A stretch of DNA of 64,000 nt from Vitis vinifera. Lineage: Eukaryota; Streptophyta; Magnoliopsida; Vitales; Vitaceae. Below, piece after piece: positions 23,406 through 36,038 of this stretch; position 1 is the first letter of the stretch; each line of letters begins with the position of its first letter. The stretch covers positions 8,628,501 through 8,692,500 of the forward strand of contig NC_081810.1 in the NCBI RefSeq assembly GCF_030704535.1. The letters are read 5' to 3'. The notes under the pieces were generated by a model that was given only the letters and a program-made list of their open reading frames with translations, searched no databases and was not told the DNA's origin. Made by a program: the position numbers and the translations under genes.

Positions 23406-24716
23406 TTAATCGCCGGCGACTTGGGTCTCCGGTCCTTGGAACATGAGTCCGGCGAGCGCCGGCCGGAGCTTATCCTTCCACGCGGCGGCGTAGGCCGCTG
23501 CATCGCCGGCTCTCCTCCTAACCTCCACGACGACCAAATCATGGGTTAATCGATCAATTTGAACCCCGATTATGAAATTACCATTTGGTCCCTGCAGGTC
23601 AACTCCCCATTCCTTCTTCCAATTCACCGTCAGGTTCTCACCTTCGGCAATTTCCTCGATTTTCTCGATTATTTTCTCCACGGGCTCGGCCGATACAAAT
23701 CGCTCGTCGTCATCCGGCGACGACTTGGACGAGTCATTGAACAGACCCGACAAGTTCAAACCAGACGAGAACGAAATTATGTCGAAGGCATTCAAGTTCG
23801 TGGGGCTTCGGTCCTCTTTTTCGGATTTGAGTCCGAAATCTTCTTCATGGAACTTCACCTCTTTGTATCCTTTTCTGAACCATGGGTCCTGCAGGATTTC
23901 ATCGACGGTGATCCTGGTGTTGGGGTTGGTGTCGAGGAGGCGAGAAAGGAAACGTTTAAGGTCCGGCGACATCCATTTAGGGCACCGGAACTCGCCTTTG
24001 TATATTTTCTTGTACATGGCCATGAGATTGGGATCGTTGAAGGGTAGGTAACCGGCGTTCAACACGAAGAGGATGACTCCGCAGGACCACACATCCACTT
24101 TCGCCCCATCGTAGCCTTTCTTGGTGAGAATCTCCGGCGCGACGTAAGCTGGAGTGCCGCACAAGGTGTGCAGGAGGCCGTCGAGGCGAATCTGATCCGT
24201 CAAGGCGCTGAGCCCGAAATCTGAAACCTTCAAGCACCCGTTCTCGTCAACGAGGAGGTTCTCCGGTTTCAGATCCCGGTGAAACACCCCCCGCGAATGG
24301 CAGTACCCGACGGCGGAGATCAACTGCTGGAAATACCGACGGCTCAGATCCTCGCTGAACCGCCCCTTGGCGACCTTCGCGAACAGCTCCCCACCTTTCA
24401 CGAACTCCATCACGCAATAGATCTTGGTCTTGGTCGCCAACACCTCATACAGCTTCACGATGTGAGGGTGCTGCAACCGGCGCATGATAGAGATCTCCCG
24501 TTTCACATTCGCCATCAAGTTGCTCCCAACGATCTTCTTCTTACATATTGCTTTAATGGCCACACTTTGCCCTGTCCTGATATTCCTCGCATGATACACC
24601 TTCGCAAACGCCCCACAGCCCAGCAATCTGCCGAGCTCATACTTCCCAAACAAAGCCTTCTCCGACGAGGTAGCCGAAGCGGCCCCACTCCCTGAGCCGC
24701 GTTCGATCTCTGGCAT
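23406..24716 (-). CDS. CIPK11: CBL-interacting protein kinase, CIPK11-like, intronless
   Basis: This is a plant SnRK3-type Ser/Thr kinase that is activated by calcium-bound CBL proteins and phosphorylates ion transporters and pumps at membranes. The single exon gives 436 residues, the normal CIPK length. The Gly-rich loop is at about 33-40, ATP-binding Lys 55, HRDLKPEN about 146-153, DFG 166-168, and the activation segment runs to APE near 193-195. The NAF motif, which binds CBL and auto-inhibits, is at 309-311 within [18 protein letters not shown]. The PPI/FISL-like segment that contacts PP2C spans about 380-400. I start at MPEIERG because CIPK11 proteins begin MPEIE; an in-frame Met 27 codons upstream is less likely. 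All catalytic residues are present. The coding part is clearly more GC-rich than its surroundings. Sequence and neighbours favour CIPK11 over CIPK14. Confidence 0.95.
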   Translation of the reverse strand: MPEIERGSGSGAASATSSEKALFGKYELGRLLGCGAFAKVYHARNIRTGQSVAIKAICKKKIVGSNLMANVKREISIMRRLQHPHIVKLYEVLATKTKIYCVMEFVKGGELFAKVAKGRFSEDLSRRYFQQLISAVGYCHSRGVFHRDLKPENLLVDENGCLKVSDFGLSALTDQIRLDGLLHTLCGTPAYVAPEILTKKGYDGAKVDVWSCGVILFVLNAGYLPFNDPNLMAMYKKIYKGEFRCPKWMSPDLKRFLSRLLDTNPNTRITVDEILQDPWFRKGYKEVKFHEEDFGLKSEKEDRSPTNLNAFDIISFSSGLNLSGLFNDSSKSSPDDDERFVSAEPVEKIIEKIEEIAEGENLTVNWKKEWGVDLQGPNGNFIIGVQIDRLTHDLVVVEVRRRAGDAAAYAAAWKDKLRPALAGLMFQGPETQVAGD

Positions 24717-24870
24717 GGTATCCAGAGATCGAACACCCCTCTCTCCAATCAAAATGTCTAGACCCTTCGTATTGAAGGCACAAAAAGAGATTTTCAATCC
24801 GAATCCGGGCTGGGTTTACCCACCGCGATTTCGGCGCTGTATGTTTCTCGAGAAAATGGTGTCCAATCGT

Positions 24871-25086
24871 TATTAAATAGCTGACCCCGAAGCGCGTGAA
24901 GAAAATGAAGGTGAAACCGTAGTTCAATAGTTTGGTAACGTTTTTTATTTAATTTTTTACTATTGGTGAGACTGGTGACAGACCTTGGCGTCCACGTGTC
25001 TGTTTACTAATAGAATAAGAAAGTAAAAATGTTATACACGGGCTAATTAGTAAAATATTGCCACGTCGGCGGTGTCCGCAGGTCAA
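24871..25086 (-). promoter_or_regulatory. Candidate CIPK promoter with TATA-like, G-box/ABRE and W-box elements
   Basis: A TATA-like CTATTTAATA lies at 24871-24880 on the minus strand, about 155 bases upstream of the start codon. A perfect G-box with ABRE context, GACACGTGGA, lies at 24991-25000. A second ACGT core, CCACGTCGG, is at 25061, and a W-box core (TTGACC on the minus strand) is near 25081. Together these suggest stress or abscisic-acid response, which fits the CIPK11 family, but this is inferred from motifs alone. Confidence 0.4.
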
Positions 25087-25089
25087 CGA

Positions 25090-28000
25090 CACTTTTTTCT
25101 ACGCCAACCACGCCGCGGTTCGTTTGAGAATGTTCCGCTCTTTTGCATTTCAGTCCTTTCTTTTCTCCTTTACTATGCCCAATACCCCTGTGGTTTGTAC
25201 TTTTTCCACATTGCGGAATGAAACTAATTTCTAAAAATAAGCGTGTAGCGTATTGAATTTTAAATAAATATTTTAAATTTAGGTACCGTTTATTTTTTTT
25301 TGCTTTTTATCGAAAGTAATTTAATTTTAAAATTTAAGTTGTTTATTTTTTTACTTTTTCATGACTTATTATAAATTTTTTACAAAATAAAAAAAGATAA
25401 AATATATAGTTTTTTCTAAATAAAAAAAATAATATATTAATTTTTTTTACTTTTTAATATTTAATAGAAATAAAATACTATAAAAACAAATAATCTAATA
25501 TCTAACACTATTAAGCATTAAAGTTCTATTTAAAATTAAGTGAAAAAACAAACACCACCTTAGTTTTAGAAAAACAACCTCTTTTGGATTGTCCATGATA
25601 TATTTTATTTTATATTTGATTATTACGAAATAAGTTAAATTATTTAATTGTTTATTAAATTTTATATTTTATAAAATAATGTATGTTATACCACATTTAG
25701 AATGTTTGGAAAATTATTTTTAAACTTTTTATTTTTAAAATATTAAAAAGATGAGAAACAATTTTTATAATTATTATTAAACATAGTCTTAATTATAATA
25801 AAATAGGTTAAATTATTTTTATTATTTATTATATTTTATATTTTACTTTAAATAACTTATTTGATAGTGGTGAGATAAGTTAAATTATTTATTTACTTAT
25901 CATATTTTATTATTTTGTCTTAAATAATAGATATTATTTTATATTAGGTTGGGATAAAAATAGGTTATTACTTATTATCTTTTATATTATATCCTATGTT
26001 GATATAAAATAAATTAATCCATTATTTTTTAATATATGTATTTAATTTAATTTTTTATATAATTAAATCATGAATATTGTTAAAAAAATTAAAAATTACT
26101 TACTAAATTATCAATTATAACAACATGCTATACTTATTTTTAATAACAAATATTGTTATAATGTAATTTTTATTCAAAAAGAATACTAAATATTAAAATA
26201 CAATATATTTTTCTTTTCATTTTTATTTTTTTATAAACCAAATATAAATATAACATAATATTTCCCATAAAATAAAACAACTTAAAATATATTTTCCATT
26301 AGATAAAATATCCAAATCAATTTACTAAAGGTCTTTTAAAAACACTTATTTCAATTTTTTCTAAAAATATTTTTTGTGGTGAAGAAGTCCACTTTGAAAT
26401 GAAGTTAGGTTGGAATACTTGCCTTTTTTTTTTTTTTTTTTCTTTTTATAAGATTTTACAACACAAATCATTTTCATTTGCCCTTTTTAAATTATCAAAT
26501 TTTAAAAATACTTATTTTAATATTTTTAAAAATATTTACAGATCATATGTACTTCTTTGAAAATTTGAAGAAAAATATTTGAGAAAGAAAATAAAGATGA
26601 AAAATAGAAGAAAATTATCTAAATTTATTTAACTTATTTTTTTTTTATATATATAAAGATTAAATAATTAAAAAATATATAAATTTGTGATAAATTTTAA
26701 TTAAATTTGAAAAGCCATTTTACTTTCTAGAAACAAAACCTTCGTGACGAAGGAAGAAAGAGAAAAAAGACGTGTAGATTAAGTTAGGTCGGAGGGGTTG
26801 CCTGTTTTGATAAGATTTTACAAAGCTAATGATTTGGACTTTGGTGTGGGCATGATTGGAGCTGGCCATAATTCACCATAATAATATTATAAGATACACA
26901 GGTTTTGATCTGAATTTGGCTGTATTCTCACTTTCCACGTATCCCGTTCATCGCCAACCGTCCACTCTGTTTCTACGAAATATACTCTCATATTTTTATC
27001 TTACTATTTTTAGGCAACTTAATATGACCATTAAGCCCATCGCTAAGTATTTAATTTGGATAATAATGAGTCAATAATGTACACCAGACTACCACCTGTT
27101 CTTGGATACATCTTGATATTATAAAAATTTATTGTTTTTTTTTTAGTATTTTAATTATTATATTGTTGATTTGAGGGAAAAATAAATGGGACGGAAATTT
27201 GAGGATTTATGATTGAGGACCACTTTTTGAAAATTAGAAACACCCATAATGTTGACCTAAAAATTTAGCATATTTTCCATCTGTCATGGCCTTTTTAATT
27301 GGCCACCATGGATGAAGACTTAACGGTAAGAAACTTATAGGTGGCTTACCTTTCAACTTATCTCCCCATTCAACCTTGTGACTTTTAGTTTAGAAAACAA
27401 CCCGCTTGAAGAACGGATGGTGGGTTCCTCTACAGTAGACTATGCTTCACAATACAGGTAGATAAAGTTCAAAATTAATTGACTTTCACAAGTGGTATTA
27501 ACACGAGGGATGTGTGTTTTTATAAAAAAGAAAAATCATAAAATAAGAATGTAAGTTTGAAATATCCGATTAGTGCGTTTATTTAAAAATAATTAAGATT
27601 TTATATATTTTTTACTACTTCCTTTGACCACATAAATATTACTTTTTAATAATATAAAAACTATTATAATTATAAAAAAATTAAAGATTAGTAATTATTA
27701 ATTTTTTCTAGAAATCGAATGAGAACGATTGATCAGATTTTTCTTAATATTGAAAACCAGAATTTTGAGATGGATAACTATCGATATTTTCTAAGTGGAC
27801 AAGAAAGTTTTTTTTTTTTTTTTTTGCCTTCTTCAATTATCGGAACACTAGTTATTTGAGTAATGTAGTCTAAGAGTAACAGTGATTATTATATATACGA
27901 CACTAAATATAGTTGAAATAAGTATATTAATAATCATATTTTAAATTGCAGTGATAATCATAATGACACTTTGGATATATTACTTTTTGTTTAAATTACA

Positions 28001-31000
28001 TAAAATTTGAATTATTTTGAAAGCATCGTCGTCTTGCGATTAGTTGAAAGGCGCGTGGGAAAGCACACTTTTGACATGATTATCGTGATTTCTTTTTTCT
28101 CATTGTTTGGTTGATTCTCTGTTTGTGAATTGGGCAGGAGGCTTCCTGGGAGGCCCACAAGCCCACCGATCTACAGTTCTGCAAGTCAAATTTATGTGCC
28201 TCCCTTTTCATGGGGTCACACGCATGAGGCCTGTGATCCTGCTAAGAGCAGTGGATTGTGTGGTCCATGGGCAACCCTGGTCCTATATTTGGGAGATTTT
28301 TTGTGAGCCAAGTGTTACCTCTGCTAAAACACAAAAGATGTCATGGATGTTGTCACCAATATAGAGTGAAAGAGCCAGATTTGTAGGATATGGAGGCTAG
28401 CCAGGGTCACAGGGAGGAATAGGAAACTTACAAAAGGGGAAACATGTAGACATATCGTGTGGACAAGACCCAAAGGGTGAGAACTAATTAAAGCTATATA
28501 GTGGGGGAGGACGGCAATGGGGATAAGATTTGATGGGGATGGCCTTTAAATAAAAACGGGGTTTTGGGTAGAACTAAAGATATTGGGTTTTAGGCAAGGA
28601 AGTGAGTTTTAGGATGGAAAGGAAGGGCTTGTTTGAAAATATTTTTCAAAACAGTTCTCCAAAAACAATTTTTAAACATATAGTTCCATTTGAAACTTAA
28701 ATATGAAAAACATTTTTCCCCACTTAATCCCTATGAAAATACCATGCACTATTGTATAATACAAAAATTTTTAAAGTAATTTTGTCTTTTTATTGATCAA
28801 CAATAAAGAAATAATTGAAAATTCTCGTTTTTAAATATAAATTACTATTTTAAAAACAGTTTTCAACAAGTATTTGTATGAAACAAGAAAATAAATTGGT
28901 TACTCAAGCGAACTATGATTTGCACTTGCGTGTGTGCATTTTTTTCCCAGGATTTTCATCCATAGTTAATGGAAATATTTTGATGTAGTGAAATAAGATC
29001 TATTTTGAAAATTCTCATTTATGGTGTTTATATCATATATTGTTTTAATGTAAGATTTTATTTCTTCTATTATGAGTGTTTTGACAACCACATTGTATAG
29101 TGAATTTTAATCTACTTAATCCATATTTTATTGCTACAATCTCTCTTGCTAAGCAATGAAAAATGTTCTTTTTAGTAGCATGAATATAATTTTCATTTTA
29201 TTTTGAGAAAAGTCATACATCTATTTTCTATTTTTTATGATTAAAACAAACTTCTAACTTACAAATATATATATATATATATATTACTATATTAAAATTT
29301 TATGTTGAAAATAATTAAATAGGTTATTTTTTAGAATAAATTTAAGATATTTTTAGATTTTTTATAGAGTCCTATACAAATAAAAAAAAATTAAAAATAT
29401 GAAAAAAAATTTGAAAACTTTTGTATTGTACAAGAATGAAGTACATTAAGAAAAGATAAATCATAAAACTATTTTTCATTTTTGAATTTTTCCAATATAA
29501 TTTTTGTTCTTGAAAATAAATTATCTTTTAAAGTAAATTCGGAATTATTCAATATTTGTGTCATTTGTTCCATTCCACGCAATCATCAGAGGTTTGGAGC
29601 CCCTTCCCAACTCTTTTGTTCAACTAAAAATGACAGGTAAAAAATGCTTAATTTAAAAGGTTATATAGCGTGCGGAAGGGCGAGCGTCCGAGACGTACTT
29701 GATGATAATTGATAAGACAAACTAGACTCGATGGCCCAAGGTCCAAATTTTAGCGATATGCTTGATGGTAAGGTAAATCAAACTGACCCTATGCCCTACA
29801 CAAGCACACCTCGACGGCCATCATTGGCTTTTGAATCGAAAGCCATTTGTGGTACTTAGGATCATAGGCAAGGTTAATACTGAAATTGACATTTTCATTG
29901 GCATAGGCAAGCTACGACTGAACATTCCTTTTTATTGTTCAAAATTTGTCGGGATTTATTCCCTCATAGCCTACAAAGGCTAGAAGGGGTCACTGTTTTT
30001 TACATTCTATTGGAATCCAGAGGAGGGGTTACTGTTTATCTTATTCTAGGAATCAAAGGAGGGTTAAAGGGCTTATTTTGTAACTGTTCAAAATATGATA
30101 TTTTTAAAGTCTGCGTTTTCGAAAATTGATAAAAAAAAAAAAAAAAAGTAGTTTTTAAGAATGATTATTTAAAAGAATAATTATACGAACATGTAGACAT
30201 AAAATTTATTTTTTAAAATACTAAAAACATATTAAAAATATTTTGTTTTTCAAACAAACTTTTGTTTTATAAAACAATATAGAATAATTTTTGAACTATT
30301 CTCAAATACCGTGTTTCAAAACTATTTTACAAACTAGTTACCAAATAGGTTTTAATTCTTTTGATGAAAATGAATTGACAACCACCATGTGCATCAAATT
30401 AAATATAGGGTTAAACCCCTCACATTTTGGCTAAACATACTTAGTTCTTATTAGTTTGAGATCTCATCCAATGTTTCCCCTAGTTTGAATAAAAGATGAT
30501 GGTAAAAAAATATTTGATAAAATTACAAATTAATGAAAATGACTTATATTTAGTTAAAACATTAAAGAAGATGAATTAATATATACGTGGACGGTTGTCC
30601 CCCATATTTTCCCTCATCACTCATTCCTTTCTCCCAATTTGAAATGAAAAAGTAAAGGACATTGGGCCAGACTGGCCAGTGGAGAAGAAAAGGTTGAAGC
30701 TGTAAAGCAAGGCTTATGAGAGTCGCAGCTGTGGGTCTAAATAAAGGTTGTGGGCCGGTGTGGTTTGGGCAAAAAAGAAAGCAGCACAGTGCACATCCCG
30801 TGTCACACACATATCAGGAGCCACGTGAGTCCAGAAATCTCCTCAAGCCTCTCATCAACTCGCCATTCTTCCCCCACCCACCCCACCCCACATGGTGGTG
30901 GGCTTGGGCCCGTGTCCCCTGGCTTCTTCTCTCTTGTAGCTTGAAGAATGGACCTTCCCAAGGCCCTCTCAAATCATTAATGTAAGAGCCAAGTGTGATG

Positions 31001-31972
31001 TCCCAATGTAGATCGGGGAAAATTTTTTTGACACTTATAACACGAATCTTATAAAATAATAAAATAGATGGGTCCAAAAGAGATATTATTCATAAGATTT
31101 TGTTACAAATAATATTTGAACGAATATTCAATTAAATTATATGAAATTTGTTTACTTTATATAAGAAGATGAATATGCTGTAATTTCACATCACTCAAAG
31201 AATAAATACTCCTTATATATTTGATCTACCATAGAAATCATGAAAGCAATATTTTTTTTTCTTTACATTTGGGTGTTTTTTCTTTCTATTTTATTATGGA
31301 AAATAATTTGAAGTAATGCAATTTTGCCCACGAATGTTTTGAAGGACAAATTTTATTATTTTAAATTTAAAAAAAAACAGATTTTTAATTAAAAAACATG
31401 TTTTGACATATTTGGGATAAAATTTTATTTTTTAAAAATTTGTTAAAAAACAGGTCGTAGGTTGTTTTTTTTTTATAAATAAAATAAATTTGATAATTAA
31501 AAAGGGATAAATATATTTATATTTAATGCCAAACAGTCCTATAAGGTTTTTCTTTCCCAAAAATAATTTGGGCAGAAGAACCCCTCCCTTATGGGTAAAT
31601 AATTGTAACGGAAAAGGCCCTGAGGATGAAGACATGATGATTTAGAGGGAGGCACCCCCCACAGCTGCCAACTTCTGTTTCTTTTGGAAGTGGTGCCCAT
31701 CACCGTTTCATCATTGCTTTGAGATTCACCCATTTTAAATCCAACGGCTACTTCCAAATAAAAAATAAAAACAACCCTTGTAAATAAGATTTTGTCACAC
31801 CTTAATTACTATAAAGTATTTAACATATGGTCCTTTACATAAAATTAAAGCCCTATACTTCTATTCTCTTCACGCCCATTAAAATATGGACATAATCACA
31901 ATAGCTTCTTCAAAATCACCATCACCCACATAACCTACTAACTTGAGTTACTTCTCAACAGCATTATTCATT
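25090..31972. other. AT-rich intergenic region between the CIPK and EPFL genes
   Basis: Nearly 6.9 kb without a convincing gene. Most is very AT-rich, with runs such as the T tract near 26425 and an (AT)n near 29264-29284. Two stretches are clearly richer in GC: about 28100-28350, and about 30590-30990 with several TGGGCC-type motifs and a CACGTG at 30822. Open frames in them (28107-28364 and 30716-30985 on plus) do not resemble known proteins. They may be regulatory or conserved noncoding DNA. Confidence 0.5.
29264..29284. repeat. (AT)n microsatellite
   Basis: About ten uninterrupted AT units in intergenic DNA. Confidence 0.85.
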
Positions 31973-33094
31973 CTAAGGCATATAGAGCTTGTTCCCACAT
32001 TTGCACCTCCATGCTTCTGGGTAATACTCTGTCGTCACTGGCGTCCCCGGCGGCACCGCCACGTGCACCGGCTTACATGGTGTGCATTTCCCGCACTTTG
32101 ACGTGCAACGGGGTGGCGATGAGCCGGGCCCGCTCAAATACCTCCGTGCCAGGCTGAAAGGAACGCCTCTATTGGTTTGAATTGTTCTCTTCTGCTCGCT
32201 ATTATTTAGTGTCTTGTCGATAAGGGTACGCTGGACGAAATTAATTATTAATAATTAGTAACAATTTTGAACATTGGAAACATGATATTTTCTTTAAGAC
32301 TGTTAAAAAAAAACAATTGCTAACGTGCGCCATTGAAATTTCTATGGGAAAGCGGGGCCAGATGGGGTTCACGTGCGCAGCTTTGGGAGAACACGGTTCC
32401 GGTTTAAGCGCTGAGGGCATCAGGCTCATGTTACCGAGACCCCATGAGAAGATGACGACGGCGGAGGCGCTAAGGTGCGCCAGGGGTTGTGTGCGCCGCC
32501 ATGGGCCATGGTTGGAAGGGACCAATTACCTAATGGTGGTTGGTGGCGCCACCCCCATCTCAGCCGTCTGCGTCCATTTTTGGCGCATTTTAGCCGTATC
32601 AGTTGTTTGAAAACAGAGAGTAGTCTCTTCAACTGACCCCATCGGCTCATTATAGCCAAGATTGGCCTACGTTAGTGCCACCGGCGCATTTTAATCCCCC
32701 CACCACTATAGTAAGACGAAAATGATAAAAATCATGGAGGTATGTTAATAATCAAATGATTCAAATCCACCGACCTGAAAATACAGATCACCGTCAGCAT
32801 TCAACGAACACTTGATATCTGCAATTGACACAGATATATGAAAAAAAAAAAAGCATTAAAAATCCGAGATTTATACTTAAAAAAACAGCTAAATTTTGCT
32901 GATAATGGAGATGGGTTAAGGAAGGAAAGTGAAAGAAAAATGAAAATGGAAGTGGATTTACCCAAGCAGGCAGTTCTGGTACTGCTGATAGAAGTGAGCA
33001 GAGCACAAATGGAGAGGAAGAAGATGGAGATGGTGAGGTAAATGAGACGGGGTCTGTGCATAAACCTGAGTGCTGTAGAATTCTTCAACTCCAT
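31973..33094 (-). CDS. EPFL6: EPF-like secreted cysteine-rich peptide, EPFL4/5/6 group
   Basis: This is a precursor of a secreted peptide of the EPIDERMAL PATTERNING FACTOR-like family. Such peptides bind ERECTA-family receptors with TMM and control stomatal patterning and organ growth. Exons are 33094-32962, 32818-32775 (44 bp) and 32230-31973. Junctions are GT/AG with matching phases and give 144 residues. A signal peptide (LIYLTISIFFLSICALL) lies near residues 17-33. The mature end is diagnostic: GSSPPRC, then four closely spaced cysteines with CGKCTPCKPVHV, the PPGTPVTTEYYPEAWRC loop and the invariant tail CKCGNKLYMP. This pattern matches EPFL4, 5 and 6. I favour EPFL6/CHALLAH because it sits next to a CIPK11-like gene, as I recall in Arabidopsis. 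Start codons at 33223 or 33061 are also possible. The small second exon adds an unusual cysteine. Confidence 0.9.
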
Positions 33095-33359
33095 GAACTG
33101 ATAACGAAGATTAATCAGCTTCTGATGCTGAAACTGAAACCTCAGTGTATTTATCTCTGACTCTCTCTTTGTTTCTCCTCTGAAGATCGCAACTTTCGAG
33201 CAGATTTCCCACGTCCCATGCAATTATGTCAGCCTAAAACGCCTCAAACTCAACCCATGGCGACACCCTTTTCCTCTCTCTGTTCGTTTCTGGGTGGGGG
33301 GTGGTTGTGGTGGTGGGAGAAAAAGGTGGGTTAATGGTACGGCTTCTCAGACTGGAGTG

Positions 33360-33363
<4 letters not shown>

Positions 33364-33402
<39 letters not shown>

Positions 33403-33408
33403 AAGAGT
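33364..33408. repeat. (GA)n microsatellite upstream of the EPFL gene
   Basis: About 45 bases of GA repeats with two AAA interruptions, some 270-310 bases upstream of the EPFL start codon. It could lie in the promoter or 5' leader, where GA tracts recruit BPC-type GAGA-binding factors. That link is an inference. Confidence 0.8.
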
Positions 33409-34434
33409 ATGTGTGTTTGTGATTGAATCTATGCGGATCGTTGCTTCCTATGCTTTACCATGTTTGGTTTCTCGGATTCTTCTGCAGCCTTTAGCCTCTG
33501 TTTTCAACGATTCCCAAACCCAGAAAGCAGAGCCACCCCACCCACCACCACCACCACCACCGCAACCCAAAAACAAAAAAGAAAAAAAAAAGAAAATTCT
33601 ATTTTTTTAACCCCAAATCGAACGCCTTATGGCTTGTTGATTTTCAGCAAAACGCATCTGTAGTGGGTTGGAGCAGTTCAGTCCTCCAACCGCCACTCCC
33701 TTCCTCCACCGTGGAGCTTTTAACAACGTCCACCTTCTTTAGTCTTTACCATCAAAGTGTCGGTTTGTGATTGGAAGATCTGGACCCAGTTCTGATCACA
33801 GCCGTGCTTTGTGGCCTGTGGGTAGAAGAGGAGAGGAGAGAGAAGAGAGTCTGGATTTTCCAGGAAAATATATGGAAATGCAAGCTCCACAGTGATGGTC
33901 CTTGGTGGGCATGCATGTAAGGATAGACGACTGATTCAACGCCATGGCTTTTCACCTATTTTTTTTACCCATGCATCCTCAGATTCTGAAGGCAAGCAAG
34001 TCAAGACAAGATGTCCAAACAAATGAGGAAGTATTTGGAAATAAATGCTTGGTTTTGGGTCTTTTTAGGTGTGCCCTGTGTGCAGACCTAATTCCAAGTG
34101 TTGCATTTCCCTTGGTTTTCACTTTCTACTTCTTTCCATGCCTTTTTTCCCCTTGCCTTAACTGCTGGCTTGTTTCAATTATTTTGTGACCTTTTTTTTT
34201 TTCGAACTTTTACTCCATTCCTAGAAGTCTTGTCCAACATGTAGTTGAAAAAAGCATGCCTACTCTCTTAAATTCATCAACAGGGTATCTCACTTGGAGA
34301 ACCAAATGGACATCCAATATTGTAGGTTTTTTTTTCTGAGGGCATTGATACCGAAAAATGAGACTAATCATACTCTGTAATATTATACCATTTGTGATTA
34401 ATCATATTACGTCCTATATACAATTTATTCTCAT

Positions 34435-34455
34435 TATATATATATATATATATAT
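34435..34455. repeat. (TA)n microsatellite
   Basis: About ten uninterrupted TA units in AT-rich intergenic DNA. Confidence 0.85.
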
Positions 34456-35327
34456 CAAGAATGCGACTTCAATATATATCAAATTGATATCCTAAAATTT
34501 TGGCCTCATTTATTTATAGTATCATTCAATAACTCTGTTTTCACCATGCATTTTCCACGTTCAAAATTGTAGGTTCAATGGATATCAAATTGTTGTTCTA
34601 AAATTTTGATTTGATTTTTTTTTTTTGATCTTATTTATTTGTAGTATCATTCAACAACTTAGGTTTCATGATGCACTTTCAACTATTAAGATTGCAGGTT
34701 CACTAGATATCAAATTGATATTCTAAAATTCTTCCTTTTCAAATATTGGTGGTAGGCATTTTCTAAAACATTGGTGTCAGGTTTGAGTTTAGTATGATGT
34801 TGTATGTAAATTATAGTTTTGGTTTTTATTGCTAGATTTTTATTTTAGGTGTTTTTTTTTTAACAATGATATAAAACATAAGTTGCAAATTTGTACATTG
34901 TAAATAAATATACAATTTCTTAAAATGATTTTATCAGGAAAAGTTTTCAAAAATAATTCTAAAAAAAAAAACCAATTATTGAGAATGATTTTTAATTGGT
35001 TTTAGGAACAAATTTTTTGTGAACTCATGTATAAAAAACAATTTTCTCAACATATTATCCATATAAATAGAATACACTTGTATACAATATAAAATTTTCA
35101 ATAATTGAAAACATCTAAAATTTGTTTTATAAAAAGTTTATTTTCAAAACAAACTTATAAAAAGTCTATATTTTATAAACAATTTTCAAACAAAAGGTTA
35201 TTTGTTTAGTTTTTGAAAAATGAATCTTCATTTGTTTGCTGATGAGTGGGCAAACATTGGAGGGGGAACAAAGTGGATAAATGAAGGTCCAATATGCTTA
35301 CCACCATTCACTACATAGTACACATGC

Positions 35328-35353
35328 ATATATATATATATATATATATATAT
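35328..35353. repeat. (AT)n microsatellite
   Basis: About 13 uninterrupted AT units in intergenic DNA. Confidence 0.85.
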
Positions 35354-36010
35354 CTTGAATCCCATCGTGAGTTGATGGCATAGAGCCAAAAATAATCCCT
35401 AAGCACTCAAATCTCTTTACACCCATGAAACAATAGAAGTGGTAAAAGAAACCTCTATAGTCAATTCAAAGAGGGTTTGGGCAAAAACCCAAAAAGAAAA
35501 AGAAAACCTTTTATGAGGGTGACAATGACACTTAGAAAAAAAGGAATACTTGTGGTGGTATGAAATGAGGACATTTAGAGAAACCATCACAATCCATGTT
35601 TTATTCTTTTGCCCTAGCATTTCAAGAAGTGGGCAAGCGTGGGGGGATTGAATCTGACCCAATTCAAGAAGTGGGATGTTGATATAGGAAATAAAGAGCA
35701 AAGCCTCTCTGCCCTCCCTCAAGACCACCTTGTTCTTTAGCCTTTGGTCTTATACATAGATTTCCAATGCCCTTCCCCACTTCCCCTTCCTACCAACAGC
35801 AACAGCCCTTGTCTCCTAGGGTATCCCTTAAATCAGTATTTGTCCTCAATGTGGGCAGTGGTATTGACCATTGGCCCCCTACCCCAATCCACATCTGAGG
35901 GGTTTGATTGGGATGTGGGAAATTTGAGGGATACATGTGAATGCAATTATCCCTCCTTTGCAGACACCTCTTGTCAATTATTTAAGGGAAAAAAAACTTG
36001 AAAAATAAAA

Positions 36011-36038
36011 GAAAAAAGAAAAAAGAAAAAAGAAAAAA
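36011..36038. repeat. (GAAAAAA)4 tandem repeat
   Basis: Four direct copies of a 7-bp GAAAAAA unit, intergenic. Confidence 0.8.

Noticed and set aside
23559-24051. Long open frames antisense to the CIPK gene
   Set aside because: They are shadows of a GC-rich coding exon on the other strand, with no domain of their own.
28209-28269. Possible microRNA-type hairpin, CATGGGGTCACAC against GTGTGGTCCATG
   Set aside because: The arms are unequal in length, pairing is broken by bulges, and I recognise no known plant microRNA in it.
33460-33663. Plus-strand open frames with a Pro or Thr run upstream of EPFL
   Set aside because: The run comes from a short CCA repeat followed by A-rich sequence; there is no domain or start context.
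35735-35775. Resemblance of TTTCCAATGCCCTTCCCC to miR482/2118
   Set aside because: I found no opposing arm with the required complement on either side, so no precursor fold.
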